From assembly GCA_023548195.1 (NCBI GenBank), contig JAJHZJ010000221.1, positions 2,834,001 through 2,898,000 of the forward strand: a DNA stretch of 64,000 nucleotides, written 5' to 3'. Source of the DNA: Bettongia penicillata ogilbyi (Eukaryota > Chordata > Mammalia > Diprotodontia > Potoroidae). Below, one piece after another: positions 11,528 through 21,794 of the stretch. The position numbers and the translations under genes are program-made. The notes beneath the pieces are model-generated. The model did no database searches and was not told the DNA's origin. It saw only the letters and a list, made by a program, of their open reading frames with translations. Each line of letters opens with the position of its first letter. Positions within the stretch are counted from its first letter, which is position 1.

Positions 11528-11900
11528 TTCAACCAGAATTTATTGAGAGCCTGTGGGGATATTTACCATCACTGAAATAGGTCAATTCAATTCAACAAAC
11601 ATTAAAGAGATTAGGATTGCCAAGTCACAAATGTGAAAATTTTTGTCCTTAAGAAGTTTATATTCTATCAATGGATAAGATGGGTAAGTAGTTAAGTCTA
11701 ATAGACATCTAGCTTAACAACAGTAATATTGAGGTAATTTGATGATAGGATATTAACTAGAATGAGAATAAGGAAAGTTCCATAGAGAAGTTGGCACTTT
11801 GGTTAAGCCTTGAAGGATGCTGAAGATTCTTAGAGTGCATCTGGGGCTCGGGCCATGACTCTTTGGAAGGTTGGTATCTTCAAGTCACATGCTTTGGAGA
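11528..11900 (-). mobile_element. L2 3' region, minus strand
   Basis: CCAGAATTTATTGAGAGCCT, then TTTTGTCCTTAAGAAGTTTA, TATTCTATCAATGG, and TTAAGCCTTGAAGGATGCTG correspond in order to the complement of the L2 3' region, as in the copies at 33.7 and 51.1 kb. Confidence 0.65.
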
Positions 11901-12089
11901 TAGGAATTTGGCAATTCAGCTAGCTGCTACTAAGTAGATGTTATTAATAGTAAAGAAATACTGATTAGACTCTACCTACAGGTAGGTGAGTTCAACTAGC
12001 TATCTTTTTTTATAAAACTTTTTTTTGGGTCTAGATCTGTGATTTTATTGTTAGGAAACTCCCTTTACCAATGTGAATTAGCAACTGTT

Positions 12090-12186
12090 TTTCAGCTTAT
12101 ACTGATTGTTAGTGGCAGGATTTGAACTGGAGCTTTGCCTCTGGAGCCAATACTCTTTGCAATATACTGTGCTGCCTCCTGGGTCC
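12090..12186 (-). mobile_element. MIR/tRNA SINE head, minus strand
   Basis: AGGATTTGAACTGGAGC, CTCTGGAGCCAATACTC and CTGTGCTGCCTCC are the complement of the tRNA-derived head of MIR/MAR1-type SINEs. Only the head remains. Confidence 0.55.
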
Positions 12187-13119
12187 ATGCTTATAGGACT
12201 GACCAGGATGCTGGGAAGTTAGGTAACTTGACAAGCTTAGTGTTCCTGATTTCAAGGACAGCTGTCTAGCCATTATAATACACTGACTCTATAAGACTTC
12301 ACTCTGTTAAAAAGAAATGAAATGATGAAAGGGAGGGCATATAGCTGAGGAGATGTATAAAAAGGATGGCTAGAAATTGGAATTATAGTTTCAGAAACAT
12401 TAAAGCCAAGAATTATCTGAAGTTTTTGAAATACTGATAAATACCCTAAAAGAGCCCTTTGTCCCATGCTGGAGGCAAGAAGAATAAAGGACAAAAGAAA
12501 CAGTGCTTAGAGGTAGATGGGGTGATGATATTGGACACTAAAGAGAATGTAGAACAACTCATTTCCCTTTTTTGCTCCTGTTTTCTCTGTCAAGGGTAAT
12601 GATCTCTAGATTCCAAATGAGAGAACAAAAATATCTAAGAGCATAGGTGTGAATATAGGATGTGCTACTGTGTATACTCAGGTACAGTCTGTCTCAGGAA
12701 ACTTGACACTTTATATCTCATTTTAAAAATTTTTACATTTTTAGAATGAAATTTAATTTATTAATCAAAACTTAAGTTTAATTAAATTTTATTTTCTTTA
12801 GTTTGATGAACAAAATAATGTCCATTAAGATCAAGTTTTCAATAAATATTTGCCCCAGGAGCACATCTTGAGAAGACTTGTGTATGCCCATGGATAAAAG
12901 AGAATTAAAATCAAAAGATAAGTACAGTTAAGTAAGGGATGCTTAATTGTGCAAAATAATCCATTATTTGCTTCAGATAAATTACAACGCAAAGTACTGA
13001 AAGAAGTTGATGATGTAATTACTGAACTGATGTTATTTCAACAAACATCTATTAGTAAAGAACTGTCAGTGATATTTGAGTAATGGAGGCTGAGATTGCT
13101 GCTAAAGCATTGGAGACAG
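12187..13119. other. No gene; AT-rich unassigned sequence
   Basis: Includes an A/T-rich block at 12720-12800. No repeat or coding signal recognised. Confidence 0.4.
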
Positions 13120-13127
13120 GCAAATAA

Positions 13128-14833
13128 CAATTTTTAAAAATTTAAAAAAAATTAATTTGTTTTCAGTTTTCCCCAATCACTTCGACAAGTCTTAAATTTT
13201 CTCCCCCTCCCTGGCGCTCCCTCCCTGAGATGGTGTTCAGTCTTGTATGGATTTTACACATAGATCCTTATTAAACACATTTTCACATTAGTCATGTTGC
13301 ATAGAAGAACTAAAATGAATGGGAGAACCCAGGAGATAAACCAAACCAAACCAAAACATAACATAAGAGAAAATAGTCTGCTTCATTCTACATTCTGGTT
13401 CCATAGTTCTTTCTCTGGAAAGGGAATGGCATTTTGCCTCTAGAGTTCTTTGGGAATGTTTTAGGTCCTTGCATTGCTATAAAGGGCTAAGTCTATCAGA
13501 AACAGCTCTCTCACACTGTGGCTGTTACTGTGTATAATGTTCTCCTGGTTCTGCTCCTTTCACTCAGCATCAGTTCATGTAAGTCTTTTCAGGCTTTTCT
13601 GAAATCCTCCTGTTTATCATTTCTTATAGCACAATAGTATTCCATTACATTCATATGCTGCAACTTGTTTGGTCATTCCCCAATTGATGGGCATCCCTTT
13701 GATTTCTAGTTCTTGGTCATCACAAAGAGGGTTGCTATAAATATTTTTGTACATGTGAGACCTTTCCCCATTTTTATGCTCTCTTTGGGATACAGTTCTA
13801 GAAGTGATAATGCTGGGTCAAAGGGTATGCACATTTTTGTAACCCTTTGGGCATCGTTCCAAATTGCTCTCCAAAATGGTTGGATCAGCTCACAGCTCCA
13901 CCAACAATGAATTAGTGTTCCAATTCTCCCACTTCCCCTCCAACATTTATTATCTTCCTGTTTTGTCATGTTAGCCAATCTGAGAGGTGTAATGTGGTAC
14001 CTCAGTTGTTTTGATTTGCATCTCTCTAATCAATAGTGATTTAGAGCATTTTTTCATATGACTATAGAGAGCTTTAATTTCCTCCCCTGCCAGTTCATAT
14101 CCTTTGACCATTTATCAATTGGAGAATGACTCATATCCTTGTAAATTTGACTCAGTTCTCTATATGTTTTAGAAATGAGGTCTACCTCCCAGACATTATT
14201 TATAAAAATTCTTTCCCAGTTTTCTGCTTCACCCCTCATCTTGGTTGCATTGGGTTTGTTTGTGCAAAAACTTTTCACTTTAATGTAATTAAAATTATCC
14301 GTTTTGCACTTCATAATGTCCTCTACCTCTTGTTTAGTCAAAAATTTCTCCATTCTCCATAAATCTGACAAATATACTATCGCTTGTTTGTTTATAGTAC
14401 CAGCCTTTATGCCTAGATCATGTACTCGTTGAGAACAGTGTCAGGTCTTGGTCAATGCCCAGTTTCCATCACACTATTATCCAGTTCTCCCAGAAGTTTT
14501 CATCAAACAGTGAGTTCTTATTTCAGAAGGTGGGGTCCTTGGGTTTATCAGACAATAGACTGCTATGTTCGTTGACTACTGTATATTGAGTACCTAACAT
14601 TTTCCACTGATCTACCCCTCTATTTCTTAGTCAGTACCAACTTTTTTTGATGATTGCTGCTTTATAATACAATTTGAGATCTGGTAGTTTAGGTCACCTT
14701 CACTAGCATTTCTTTTCATTAATTCCCTTGATATTCTGGACCTTTTGTTCTTCCCGATGAATTTTGATATTATTTTTTCTAGCTCTAGAAAATAATTTTC
14801 TAGTACTTTGATTGGTATGGCACTGAATAAGTA
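13128..14833 (-). mobile_element. L1, 5'-truncated, with 8-bp TSD
   Basis: A minus-strand L1 3' fragment of about 1.7 kb. GCAAATAA at 13120-13127 is repeated at 14834-14841, which brackets the element. From high to low coordinate it carries the ORF2 C-terminal third, a 3' UTR (TTCTTTCTCTGGAAAGGG, TTGCATAGAAGAACTAAAAT) and an A-rich tail. It would have been inserted by target-primed reverse transcription. It is truncated at its 5' end, as most L1 copies are. Confidence 0.88.
13706..14833 (-). pseudogene. L1 ORF2 C-terminal third, frameshifted
   Basis: Three minus-strand frames are recognisable in order. 14627-14884 reads IPIKVLENYFLELEKIISKF then RISRELMKRNA, the post-RT region (human IPKKIWNKIQSLFLKF). 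14054-14371 reads IKVKSFCTNKPNATKMRGEA and WERIFINN. 13706-13978 reads GTLIHCWWSCELIQPFW, then IPFDPALSLLELYPKE and CTKIFIATLF, matching the human ORF2 C-terminus (LLHCWWECKLVQPLW, FDPAIPLLGIYPK, CTRMFIAALF). The cysteine-rich C-terminal segment is therefore present. The frames are separated by shifts, so there is no functional protein. Confidence 0.9.
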
Positions 14834-14934
14834 GCAAATAATTTTCAAGGGGGATGAAAGCATATACTGCAAATTATAGGACAATAAACTTGAAATTGTT
14901 ACAACAAAACTTTAGAAATGTTTTTTGAGATGAT

Positions 14935-15130
14935 TTCAAAGAATTTGTGAGTTGGAAAGGACCCCAATGGCCATTGAGTCCAACCCACACACAAATGGAA
15001 TCCTTGTTGTACTATGCCCAACAAGGGTCCTCTGCTGAAAACTTCCAAAGTCTTTGTAAGCCCTTAGATGAGCAACTCTAGCTGTGAAGTAAGCAAGGCT
15101 GTCTTCAGAACAAGTTACACTAGCTAACAC
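14935..15130 (-). mobile_element. L3/CR1 3' region fragment
   Basis: GAGTTGGAAAGGACCCCAAT, GGCCATTGAGTCCAACCC, then CAACAAGGGTCCTCTGCTGA and AAAACTTCCAAAGT match the complement of the conserved CR1/L3 3' region, which is also seen at 20.8 and 25.1 kb. Confidence 0.7.
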
Positions 15131-15279
15131 TATTTTCTTTTTGACTGGGTTACTGTACTAGTGGATCAGGGGGATGTAGTAGAGTTAACATAGTTGGATT
15201 TCTATAGTATATTTGGTTAAGACTCGTTTTTTGGTGGACAAAGTGGAGTTTGATAGATTTGGGATTGACAGCATTCATA

Positions 15280-15452
15280 TTCACAAAATCACAGCATGTT
15301 AGCACTGGAAAGAACTTCAGAAAAAAAACCTTACAGATGAACAAATTATGGTTCAGATCAATGAGAGGATCTGAGCAAGATCACACAGCTAATAGTGGGC
15401 AGGGCCAGGACTCTCATCCCTACGTCTTCTGACTCCAACCACAGGGTTCTTT
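15280..15452 (-). mobile_element. MIR/Ther-1, minus strand
   Basis: ACAGATGAACAAATTATGG, GATCACACAGCTAATAGTGG, GGGCCAGGACTCTCA and GTCTTCTGACTCCAACC are the complement of MIR in the right order, preceded by the CORE-SINE 3' text (AGCACTGGAAAGAACTTCAG). Confidence 0.8.
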
Positions 15453-15534
15453 CCTTTCTTCTTTGCTGTGGATATTTAATAGATCAATGCCAATGTAGAA
15501 AAAGGTATTTTATAATGTGCTTAGAAACTCTGTG

Positions 15535-15772
15535 CTTATTGTTATATGCCTTAATGTTCTTATCAATAACCTGGAGGAAGTTATAGATGGCACACGTGTG
15601 TGTGCGTGTGTGTGTGTGTGTGTGTGCATGTACATGTCATGAATCTGGGAGGGATACCTAATGCATTGGATTGCAGAATTAGGACCCTCAAATTTTGCAA
15701 CAGGCTAGACTTATGGTGCAAATCCACGAAATTTATTAGGAATAAATGTGAAATACTGCAAAGACCATTTCT
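15535..15772 (+). mobile_element. L3/CR1 RT-region fragment interrupted by (TG)n
   Basis: TTCTTATCAATAACCTGGAG and GAAGTTATAGATGGCA match the L3 text upstream of the FADD catalytic box. AATCTGGGAGGGATACCTAA, CATTGGATTGCAGAATTAGG and ATTAGGAATAAATGTGAAAT continue it on the other side. A TG microsatellite (15596-15640) sits exactly between them, where the FADD codons should be. Confidence 0.7.
15594..15640. repeat. (TG)n microsatellite
   Basis: Imperfect TG array with interspersed CG/CA units, located inside an L3 RT-region fragment. Confidence 0.9.
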
Positions 15773-15774
15773 TT

Positions 15775-15872
15775 CTGCAGCTCATTTTATAGATGAGCAA
15801 CTGAGGTGAACAGGGTTAAATGACTTGTTTAAGGTCAAGTGTCTGAGATTGGATTTGAACTCAGGGGCAAGG
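15775..15872 (-). mobile_element. MAR1-type/MIR SINE fragment, minus strand
   Basis: CAGCTCATTTTATAGATGAG, CAACTGAGGTGAACAGGGTT, then GATTGGATTTGAACTCAGGG correspond to the complement of the MAR1-type SINE. The tRNA head is missing. Confidence 0.75.
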
Positions 15873-17030
15873 CTTTTTTGTGGGCATGGCTGGTTTTTCT
15901 AGTCCCTTCAATCTCACTGCAGAAATGATTTCCTATTCTGTGTATGTGACAGGCAAGTCTAGGACAATCTGTTGGTGGATGTATAGTAAGAAGCTGCCTC
16001 TACAAGATTGGGGACCAGCTGGGAAGGAAGGGAGAGGTTTAAAAGCCAGTCAAGCAGATAGAGTGGTTGACAAGAAGATAACCTCTAAAGAAGGGAAGCT
16101 TTAGCATGTCTGGCTTCAATGTGTTTCAGGGGCCAGCATGCCAATGTTAGATTTTCCAGTTCCGTTATTTCCTAGTTTGAATGCCTGAAGTTCTGAATCT
16201 TTGTTTTGTGAGGTAAGACTCAGAACCAGCTCCTTTAAGTGGAAAAATTCTTGCCAAAGTAAGTTTACACACCAGGCCTGGGCAGTCATTGTCATTGGAA
16301 GTAGAGCCAATTAGCCTTAGAGGTGAAAGCCATTATTTTGCTCTGTATGTATGTAAGAAAATTTGAGTTTGATGATCCCCTTCCTGATCCCTCTCTCTCT
16401 TAGCCATTTCCCATGTGCTGCCTAAAAAATTCAAACATAGAGATTTGTTATAGCAACTGGAGTCAAATGCCAAGACCACAGTGAGGAGAAAACTTCTTCA
16501 GAAAGGGTTTTCCTAGAATGATTTGCATAAGGCACATATTTCTCCAGACATGGGCTGTGGGAGATTAATAGCAGGTTGAGGTTTTCAGAGAAAGACCTCC
16601 TTCTGTCTAAGGTGCTTCAGTGTGCCAGGCTGACCTATGCTTTCTCTGTGGGGCAAAGCAAAATATCTGCTTGTTGATTCACCAGATGGAGGTAAAATTT
16701 GCCCCTTGAATTTTGGCCTTAACCAGATGCAGGAGGGCTGACTTGGCTGCTTCTCAACGTTTGCACGTGTGGTTTGTTGATCTTTCTTCTTCATGAAAAA
16801 AGTATTGAATTATTTTTGTTTCATGATACCTTTCCTCTGAGGAGCTCAAGAAATATGCCTGCTACATATTTTTTAGATATCTGGTCACTCTGAGGATTTT
16901 CATCCATCCTTTCCCCTTCACTGTGGTTGTGGTTTAGAGCAGCAGCAGCAGGAACTTAAGAGAATTATTATGCAGTTTTGTCATTGAAAAACAGTCTCCA
17001 TCTCCCCTCAGTCTTCTCCAGGTTAGACAG
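15873..17030. other. No gene; no recognised repeat
   Basis: About 1.15 kb unassigned. A short (CAG) tract sits near 16940. A 74-codon frame at 15880-16104 has no recognisable protein. Confidence 0.4.
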
Positions 17031-17034
17031 CTAG

Positions 17035-17122
17035 ACTTCAATCCCTTCAGTAAGCATCATGTATGGTATGTTCATCACAGTGACTGGCACACAGTAAGCG
17101 CTTAATGAATGCTTGTTGATTT
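17035..17122 (+). mobile_element. L2 3' tail fragment
   Basis: ACAGTGACTGGCACACAGTA, AGCGCTTAATGAATGCTTG and TTGATT form the L2 3' end in sense orientation. Confidence 0.75.
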
Positions 17123-17124
17123 AT

Positions 17125-17280
17125 CTGGTTGACCTTACTCAAGTCTTCTCACCATGTTTACCATCTTTTTTTCCCCTTCTGGATATCCTCCAGCTTGATT
17201 ATGTCTTTCTTAAATGTTGCTCCCAGAATTGAACACAACACATACTCCAGATGTGTTTTCATGGCAGCAGCAGATGGAAG
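17125..17280 (-). mobile_element. L3/CR1 fragment
   Basis: CTCCAGCTTGATTATGTCTT, CTTAAATGTTGCTCCCAGAA, TTGAACACAACACATACTCC and AGATGTG match the complement of the CR1/L3 3' region (the 'cagaactgaacacagtactcc' block of amniote CR1). Confidence 0.75.
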
Positions 17281-17384
17281 AGTTATCCTCTTCCTTGTTC
17301 CGGACAATGTGTCTTTTTTTTTAATGCAAGACAGATTTAACTTCTTTGGCTTTCATATAACACTATGGAGCTTGTGGTCCACTA

Positions 17385-17530
17385 GTCAGCTGAGTGGTCA
17401 GCAAGCTCTAAGCATTTACTATGTCCCAGGCATTCTACGTGCCTTCAAGTGCTAGTAATTCAAGTTTAGGCAAAATGAAACACAGTCTGTGTCCTCAAGG
17501 ACCTCAGATTTTAATATGGGAAAATATACA
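17385..17530 (-). mobile_element. L2 3' end fragment
   Basis: CTAAGCATTTACTATGTCCC, AGGCATTCTACGTGCC, GTCCTCAAGGACCTCAGATT and TTAATATGGG are the complement of the L2 terminus. Confidence 0.7.
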
Positions 17531-17689
17531 CAAAAGGAATACAAAGAGAGGAAGGAGGGAGGGGGAAAGTTATCCTACTTGTGGGGTGTGATGGAAGAGT
17601 CTAGATTGTAGCCTGATGGGAAATAAAGATATATCTGACTTGGGTTCTAAACCCTCATATCTTTTTTTTTTTTTACACAAGTGGTTATC

Positions 17690-18040
17690 ACTCTCCACTT
17701 CTAGCTCTCTCTCTGATCTACTCCACTTCTACTCTGGCTGCGTGGCCCCTTGGGAACAACTCCACCGTAGGGTGATGCACTGATTGGCATGGAGTCCTTG
17801 CCAGGAACTACTATGTCATAAGAAAACCTGTTAACTTTCTGCTTACTCTCTGGTCTGCTCCACCTCAGGTACCTTCTATTTCTCTACTTCTATCTTTGCC
17901 CCACTTTTGAGTTCTTCTTTATGGTTTTTTCTTCCCTAGTAGAATATAAGCTCCTTGATGGTTGGAAACATCTTTTTTCTTGTTTCTACATCCCTATCAC
18001 TTAGCATAGTTCCTGGTACAAGTATGTGCTTAATACTCTA
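17690..18040 (+). mobile_element. L2 3' region, sense
   Basis: TAGAATATAAGCTCCTTGAT, GGTTGG and TAGCATAGTTCCTGGTACAA, then GTATGTGCTTAATA, form the L2 3' UTR. The upstream CTGGTCTGCTCCACCTCAGG block extends it. Confidence 0.7.
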
Positions 18041-18075
18041 TTATCTACCTATCCATCCAACTATTTGTCTATCCA

Positions 18076-18080
18076 CCCAA

Positions 18081-18131
<51 letters not shown>

Positions 18132-18132
18132 G
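18076..18132. repeat. (CTAT)n microsatellite
   Basis: Nearly pure CTAT array, about 13 units, next to degenerate CTATCCACC units. Confidence 0.95.
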
Positions 18133-18149
18133 TCCTTTTGAAGTTGATT

Positions 18150-18775
18150 GTTTTATTCCAAGTAAGTTTGTCCATATTAACTTTCATATGATTTGATCTG
18201 TCCATAGTTCTAACCTGTGTAAATACTTTTGGATCCTGTCATTCAGTAAAATATCTTTCCCTCCAGGACTTGAGTCATCTGAAAATTTAATAAGCATGTG
18301 TTCGATGTCTTCATCCAAGTCACTCTCAAAAGTAGACAATGGCCTCAGGGACAAGGAAAGATCCTTGGAACACTCAGAGACCCTTCTCCAAGTTAACATT
18401 GGCACATTAATGATTGTTTATTTATTTATTTTTTTGGTCTGGTCATTCAACTAGTTAGGATTCAACTTTACCATTACCTAGTCCTTTAGCCTTCCATCTT
18501 GTTCATAAGGATAGCACGAGAAAATTTCTCAATATTTTGCAAAAGTCTAATTGTTCTATGTCTACAGTATTATTTTAATCTACCAGCACTCTTTATTAAC
18601 TTAAAAAACATCTATATATATACTCTATCTAACCTCTTTTAGACTTGGGTGAGTTTCTTTTGGGCCTGGGATTTATGAGGCTAGGACATCTTGCATAATT
18701 ATTCTCCTACATCTGTTTCTAATGAGCATTTTCTCTTTCAGGATTGGGAATATTGTATTTTTTTTTAAATTAGAG
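18150..18775 (-). mobile_element. L3/CR1 with RT-domain remnant
   Basis: A minus-strand frame at 18184-18405 reads FESDLDEDIEHMLIKFSDDS, then ILLNDRIQKYLHRLELWTDQ. This is the CR1/L3 RT region around the catalytic FADD box (here FSDD), followed by the 'IQRDLDRLEKWAD' motif of CR1. The downstream + strand text (CCTTCCATCTTGTTCATAAG, GATAGCACGAGAAAATTTCT) is the complement of upstream RT coding. Old and inactive. Confidence 0.85.
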
Positions 18776-18925
18776 CAATTGGCCTAACAAGGATCTTAAA
18801 ACATTTTAAAGATGGAGGCATGTAAACAGAAAATGTTCATTAGGAAAAGTGATAGAAGTCCCAGAGTGATGAAACTAAAATATAGAAAACTAAAATATAG
18901 AATACTGGAAGGGACATTATAATTG

Positions 18926-18933
18926 ATTTAGTT
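18926..18933. repeat. hAT target-site duplication, left
   Basis: ATTTAGTT immediately before the CAGGGGTTCT terminus. The right partner at 20703-20710 is ATTTAATT (7 of 8 identical). An 8-bp duplication is diagnostic of hAT transposition. Confidence 0.75.
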
Positions 18934-20702
18934 CAGGGGTTCTTTGTGTCATGGACTCTTTTGGCAGTCTGGCAAATCCTGTGGATACTTTCTCAGAATA
19001 ATGTCTTAAGTGCATAAAACAAAACACACAGGATTACAGAGGAAAGCAATAACTGTATGTTGAAATGATATTTGTAGATAGGAAGACTGATCATATGTAA
19101 TCTAGAGGCCTAATCCAGATGTGGGCTGTAGGAGGACTAATAATTATAGTAATTTCAAAGTAGTAGTGAACATTAATGACATTTTAAGATATGTAATAAT
19201 ACGATATGAAAGTAACTATGATTTCTATTGGTGACAAAGTGGGTCCTACTAATAAATACTACTGCGGTTTGTTGCCTATATCCATAATTGAAGGAAATTC
19301 TAGATTTCACTCAGAAATAGAGACAGAGCCAAGATGGCAGAGTAGTAGGAAATATAGTGAGCCCCTCTCTCCAAACAAAAACAAAAACACAACTCTTCCA
19401 AATTGATCAATAAAATGCACCAGACTAAGTCTTGATAGGAATACCCAAGAAAAAAAAAATCACCCTAAGTCATTATACCAGCTCAGGTCAGCAAAGGGAG
19501 ACAGAAAGGTCTGAGATCATTATGGATAGGGTGTGGCCAAGAACATACTGGTGGTAGAGACTTCTAGTGCAAGATAGGGTATAAACAAGAAGAGATAAGA
19601 GATCCAGAAAAGACAGACCTAAGCTTGTGCCTGCTGCAAGAACCAGGTATCATTTATTGCCCAGTTCCAGTTCATAGATCCAAGGTAGTCTAAGGAAGAG
19701 ACCTATGCTTAAGGGTGACATTCCAGGGTGAGAAGTGGTTGTGTAGACCCTACTAGACTGTGTATCTAGTAAAGAGAAAATTCAAAAGTAAGTAATAGCT
19801 TGTGTGAGTTGGGTCCCAGAAATGGAGTTTCAATAACATTATAACCAAAATACAGAGCTTTCATGTTAAAGAAAAAAAAATCCTTCAAGCAGCCAGAATG
19901 AAAGAATTCAAGGACCAAGGAGTTATAGTCAAGACCATGCATGATTTAACAGCCACCACTTAAAATGAGTGAAGAGCTTGGAATACTCAATTCCAGAAAG
20001 TAAAGAACCAACAATAATTTCTTCAGCAGAACTGAATCTACAGGTGAAAAAAATAGAATTGTAATGAACTAGGAGACCTCTCAGCACATCTGATTTAGAA
20101 AAAGGCTGTGTAGAAACTTTGAAGTGTGAACATAGCAATCAAGAGAAGCATAAAATAATCATGGTATACAAAGCATCCTAAAAATCTTAGCACAGTTTAA
20201 GCAAGTAAAACTTAAAACTATAAAAATTGTGCTGTAAAAAATGATGCTGGGCTGGGAAGATTTTTATGAATTGGTGGAGTGAAGTGAGCAGACCTAGGAG
20301 CACAATCTATACAATGACAACAATATTTTAAAGTCAAATAGCTCTGAAAGACTTAGGAACTCTTATTAGTATGATGACCCATCATAATTCCATAGGATTA
20401 ATGATTAAGCAGGCTATCTCTTTCCTGATAGAGAGCTGAAAGACTCAGTGTCAAATGAGGCTATTGTTTTGGAAGTGGCCAATGAGAAAATTTATTTTGT
20501 TTGAATATAACTGAAATTTTTAAAATTTGTAAAAATTTGCTTTTATTTCTGGGATGAGGGGAGAGGAATAAGATGATTTTTTCCTCATTAAAATGTAATT
20601 TAAACATTTTTAATGAAAGTAAAGGTGTAATTTTTCTTTTCTCCTCCAAATTCATGGATCCCCTGAAATCTGTCCATGGACCCTCTAGGTTAAGAATCTC
20701 TG
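18934..20702. mobile_element. hAT-type MITE carrying an inserted L1 relic
   Basis: Left terminus CAGGGGTTCT and right terminus (complement) CAGAGATTCT agree at 8 of 10 positions. Both ends are followed by GTCATGGAC / GTCCATGGAC blocks. The DNA-transposon parts are 18934-19315 and about 20610-20702 (roughly 470 bp together). The middle is an L1 relic. It is the same family as the fragment at 8597. Non-autonomous: no transposase coding is seen. Confidence 0.8.
19316..20609 (+). mobile_element. Internally deleted L1 relic inserted in a hAT MITE
   Basis: Starts with AGAGACAGAGCCAAGATGGC, the 5' end type of marsupial L1/HAL1. It carries ORF1-derived text (about 19860-20170: CAAGCAGCCAGAATGAAAGA, GAGCTTGGAATACTC, AATCAAGAGAAGCATAAA), then jumps to an L1 3' end (20220-20600: GAAGTGAGCAGACCTAGGAG, TTTTGGAAGTGGCCAATGAG). 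Most of ORF2 is absent. This could be a deletion after insertion, or a half-L1 type element with an L1-like 3' end. Confidence 0.7.
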
Positions 20703-20710
20703 ATTTAATT
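20703..20710. repeat. hAT target-site duplication, right
   Basis: ATTTAATT directly after the ...AATCTCTG terminus, one mismatch from 18926-18933. Confidence 0.75.
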
Positions 20711-20764
20711 CAACTCTTTCACATCATACAGAAGAGAAAGCTGACATCTAGACAAGGTAAATCA

Positions 20765-21235
20765 TAATGGACCTGAAAGGGATCTCAAAGGCTATTTAGT
20801 CCAATTCATACCTAGAAAAAAAAATTTCTTTTTACAACACATAGGATGGGTGGGCATCCAGCCTTTGTTTTGAAGGAAGGCCTTCAATAAGAGGATCATC
20901 TACTCCCCTCTAAGTGTGATATCATTTCACCTTTAGATAGTTAGGAAATGTCTTATATCAAGGGAATATTTGTCTCTTTGTGACTTCCACATTCTTTCCT
21001 CTGGGGATATAACTAATATATCTAATATAACTAATATATTTCCTTTGGGGATATAACAGGATATAATTAATTTCTCTTCTACCTAAAAGCCCCTCAAATA
21101 CTTGAGGATAGCAAAATATCTCCTCACCCACCATTTCATCTCTTCTTCAAACATTTCTAATTTTTTCAGAAAACGCTCACATGACATCAACCTGAGGTCT
21201 TTCAGCATCTTGAATGTTCAAGATCACACTGTTAG
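20765..21235 (-). mobile_element. L3/CR1 3' region
   Basis: GAAAGGGATCTCAAAGGCTA, TTTAGTCCAATTCATACC, GGGCATCCAGCCTTTG, TAGTTAGGAAATGTCTTATA, CTCAAATACTTGAGGATAGC and GGTCTTTCAGCATCTTG run in the order of the complement of the CR1/L3 3' end. It is one of the longest L3 copies here. Confidence 0.85.
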
Positions 21236-21304
21236 TTGATATACTGAATAAGTAATTGAAGAGTCTTGGAGGTGATAAGATACTGCTTGAATAATATCAT
21301 TTGA

Positions 21305-21578
21305 GGCCTAGATGAAATCTTAGGGATTATTTAATCACTCCAATTTTATAAAATTATTTATTTCTATTTATTTATTTATTTTATTTAATAAATCAAATAA
21401 TTTGATTTAATTATTTATTTTTAATTATTTATCTAAATTCCAATTTAGAAATTGAGGGCCAGTGAAGTTAAAGCTATTTACCTGAGGCCACAGAGCAGCA
21501 TAAGTCGAAGAACCACAAGTAGAATCAAGAGATTTTGATTCCTAGCTTTGTACTCTACCCATCACACCATGTATATAT
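21305..21578 (-). mobile_element. MIR split by an A/T-rich tract
   Basis: 21305-21345 (CTAGATGAAATCTTAGGGAT, CACTCCAATTTTATAAA) and 21438-21578 (AATTGAGGGCCAGTGAAGTT, GAGGCCACAGAGCAGC, CTTTGTACTCTACCCATCAC) are the two halves of one minus-strand MIR. A (TTTA)-rich tract lies between them. Confidence 0.75.
21345..21432. repeat. (TTTA/TTTAA)n A/T-rich tract
   Basis: Degenerate ATTTATTT units, located within the MIR at 21305-21578. Confidence 0.85.
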
Positions 21579-21689
21579 CACTTCCATTCAGGGAATTGCT
21601 TTTATGATCCCAGTAGAATAAGCATTTACATTCTTCGGTAGTTGTATTTTGGAAGAGAATGTTTTTATCTTCACAAGCCATGTTCTAGA

Positions 21690-21790
21690 ATTCCATTCAA
21701 TTCTACAAACATTTATTAACCACTTGCTATTGCACTAGATTCTGGGGCTGCAGAGACAAAAATGAAAGAACCCCTTCCCTAAAGAAGATC
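21690..21790 (-). mobile_element. L2 3' end fragment
   Basis: ACAAACATTTATTAACCACT, then GATTCTGGGGCTGCAGAGAC and CCCCTTCCCTAAAGAA. Complement of the L2 terminus. Confidence 0.75.
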
Positions 21791-21794
21791 TGAG

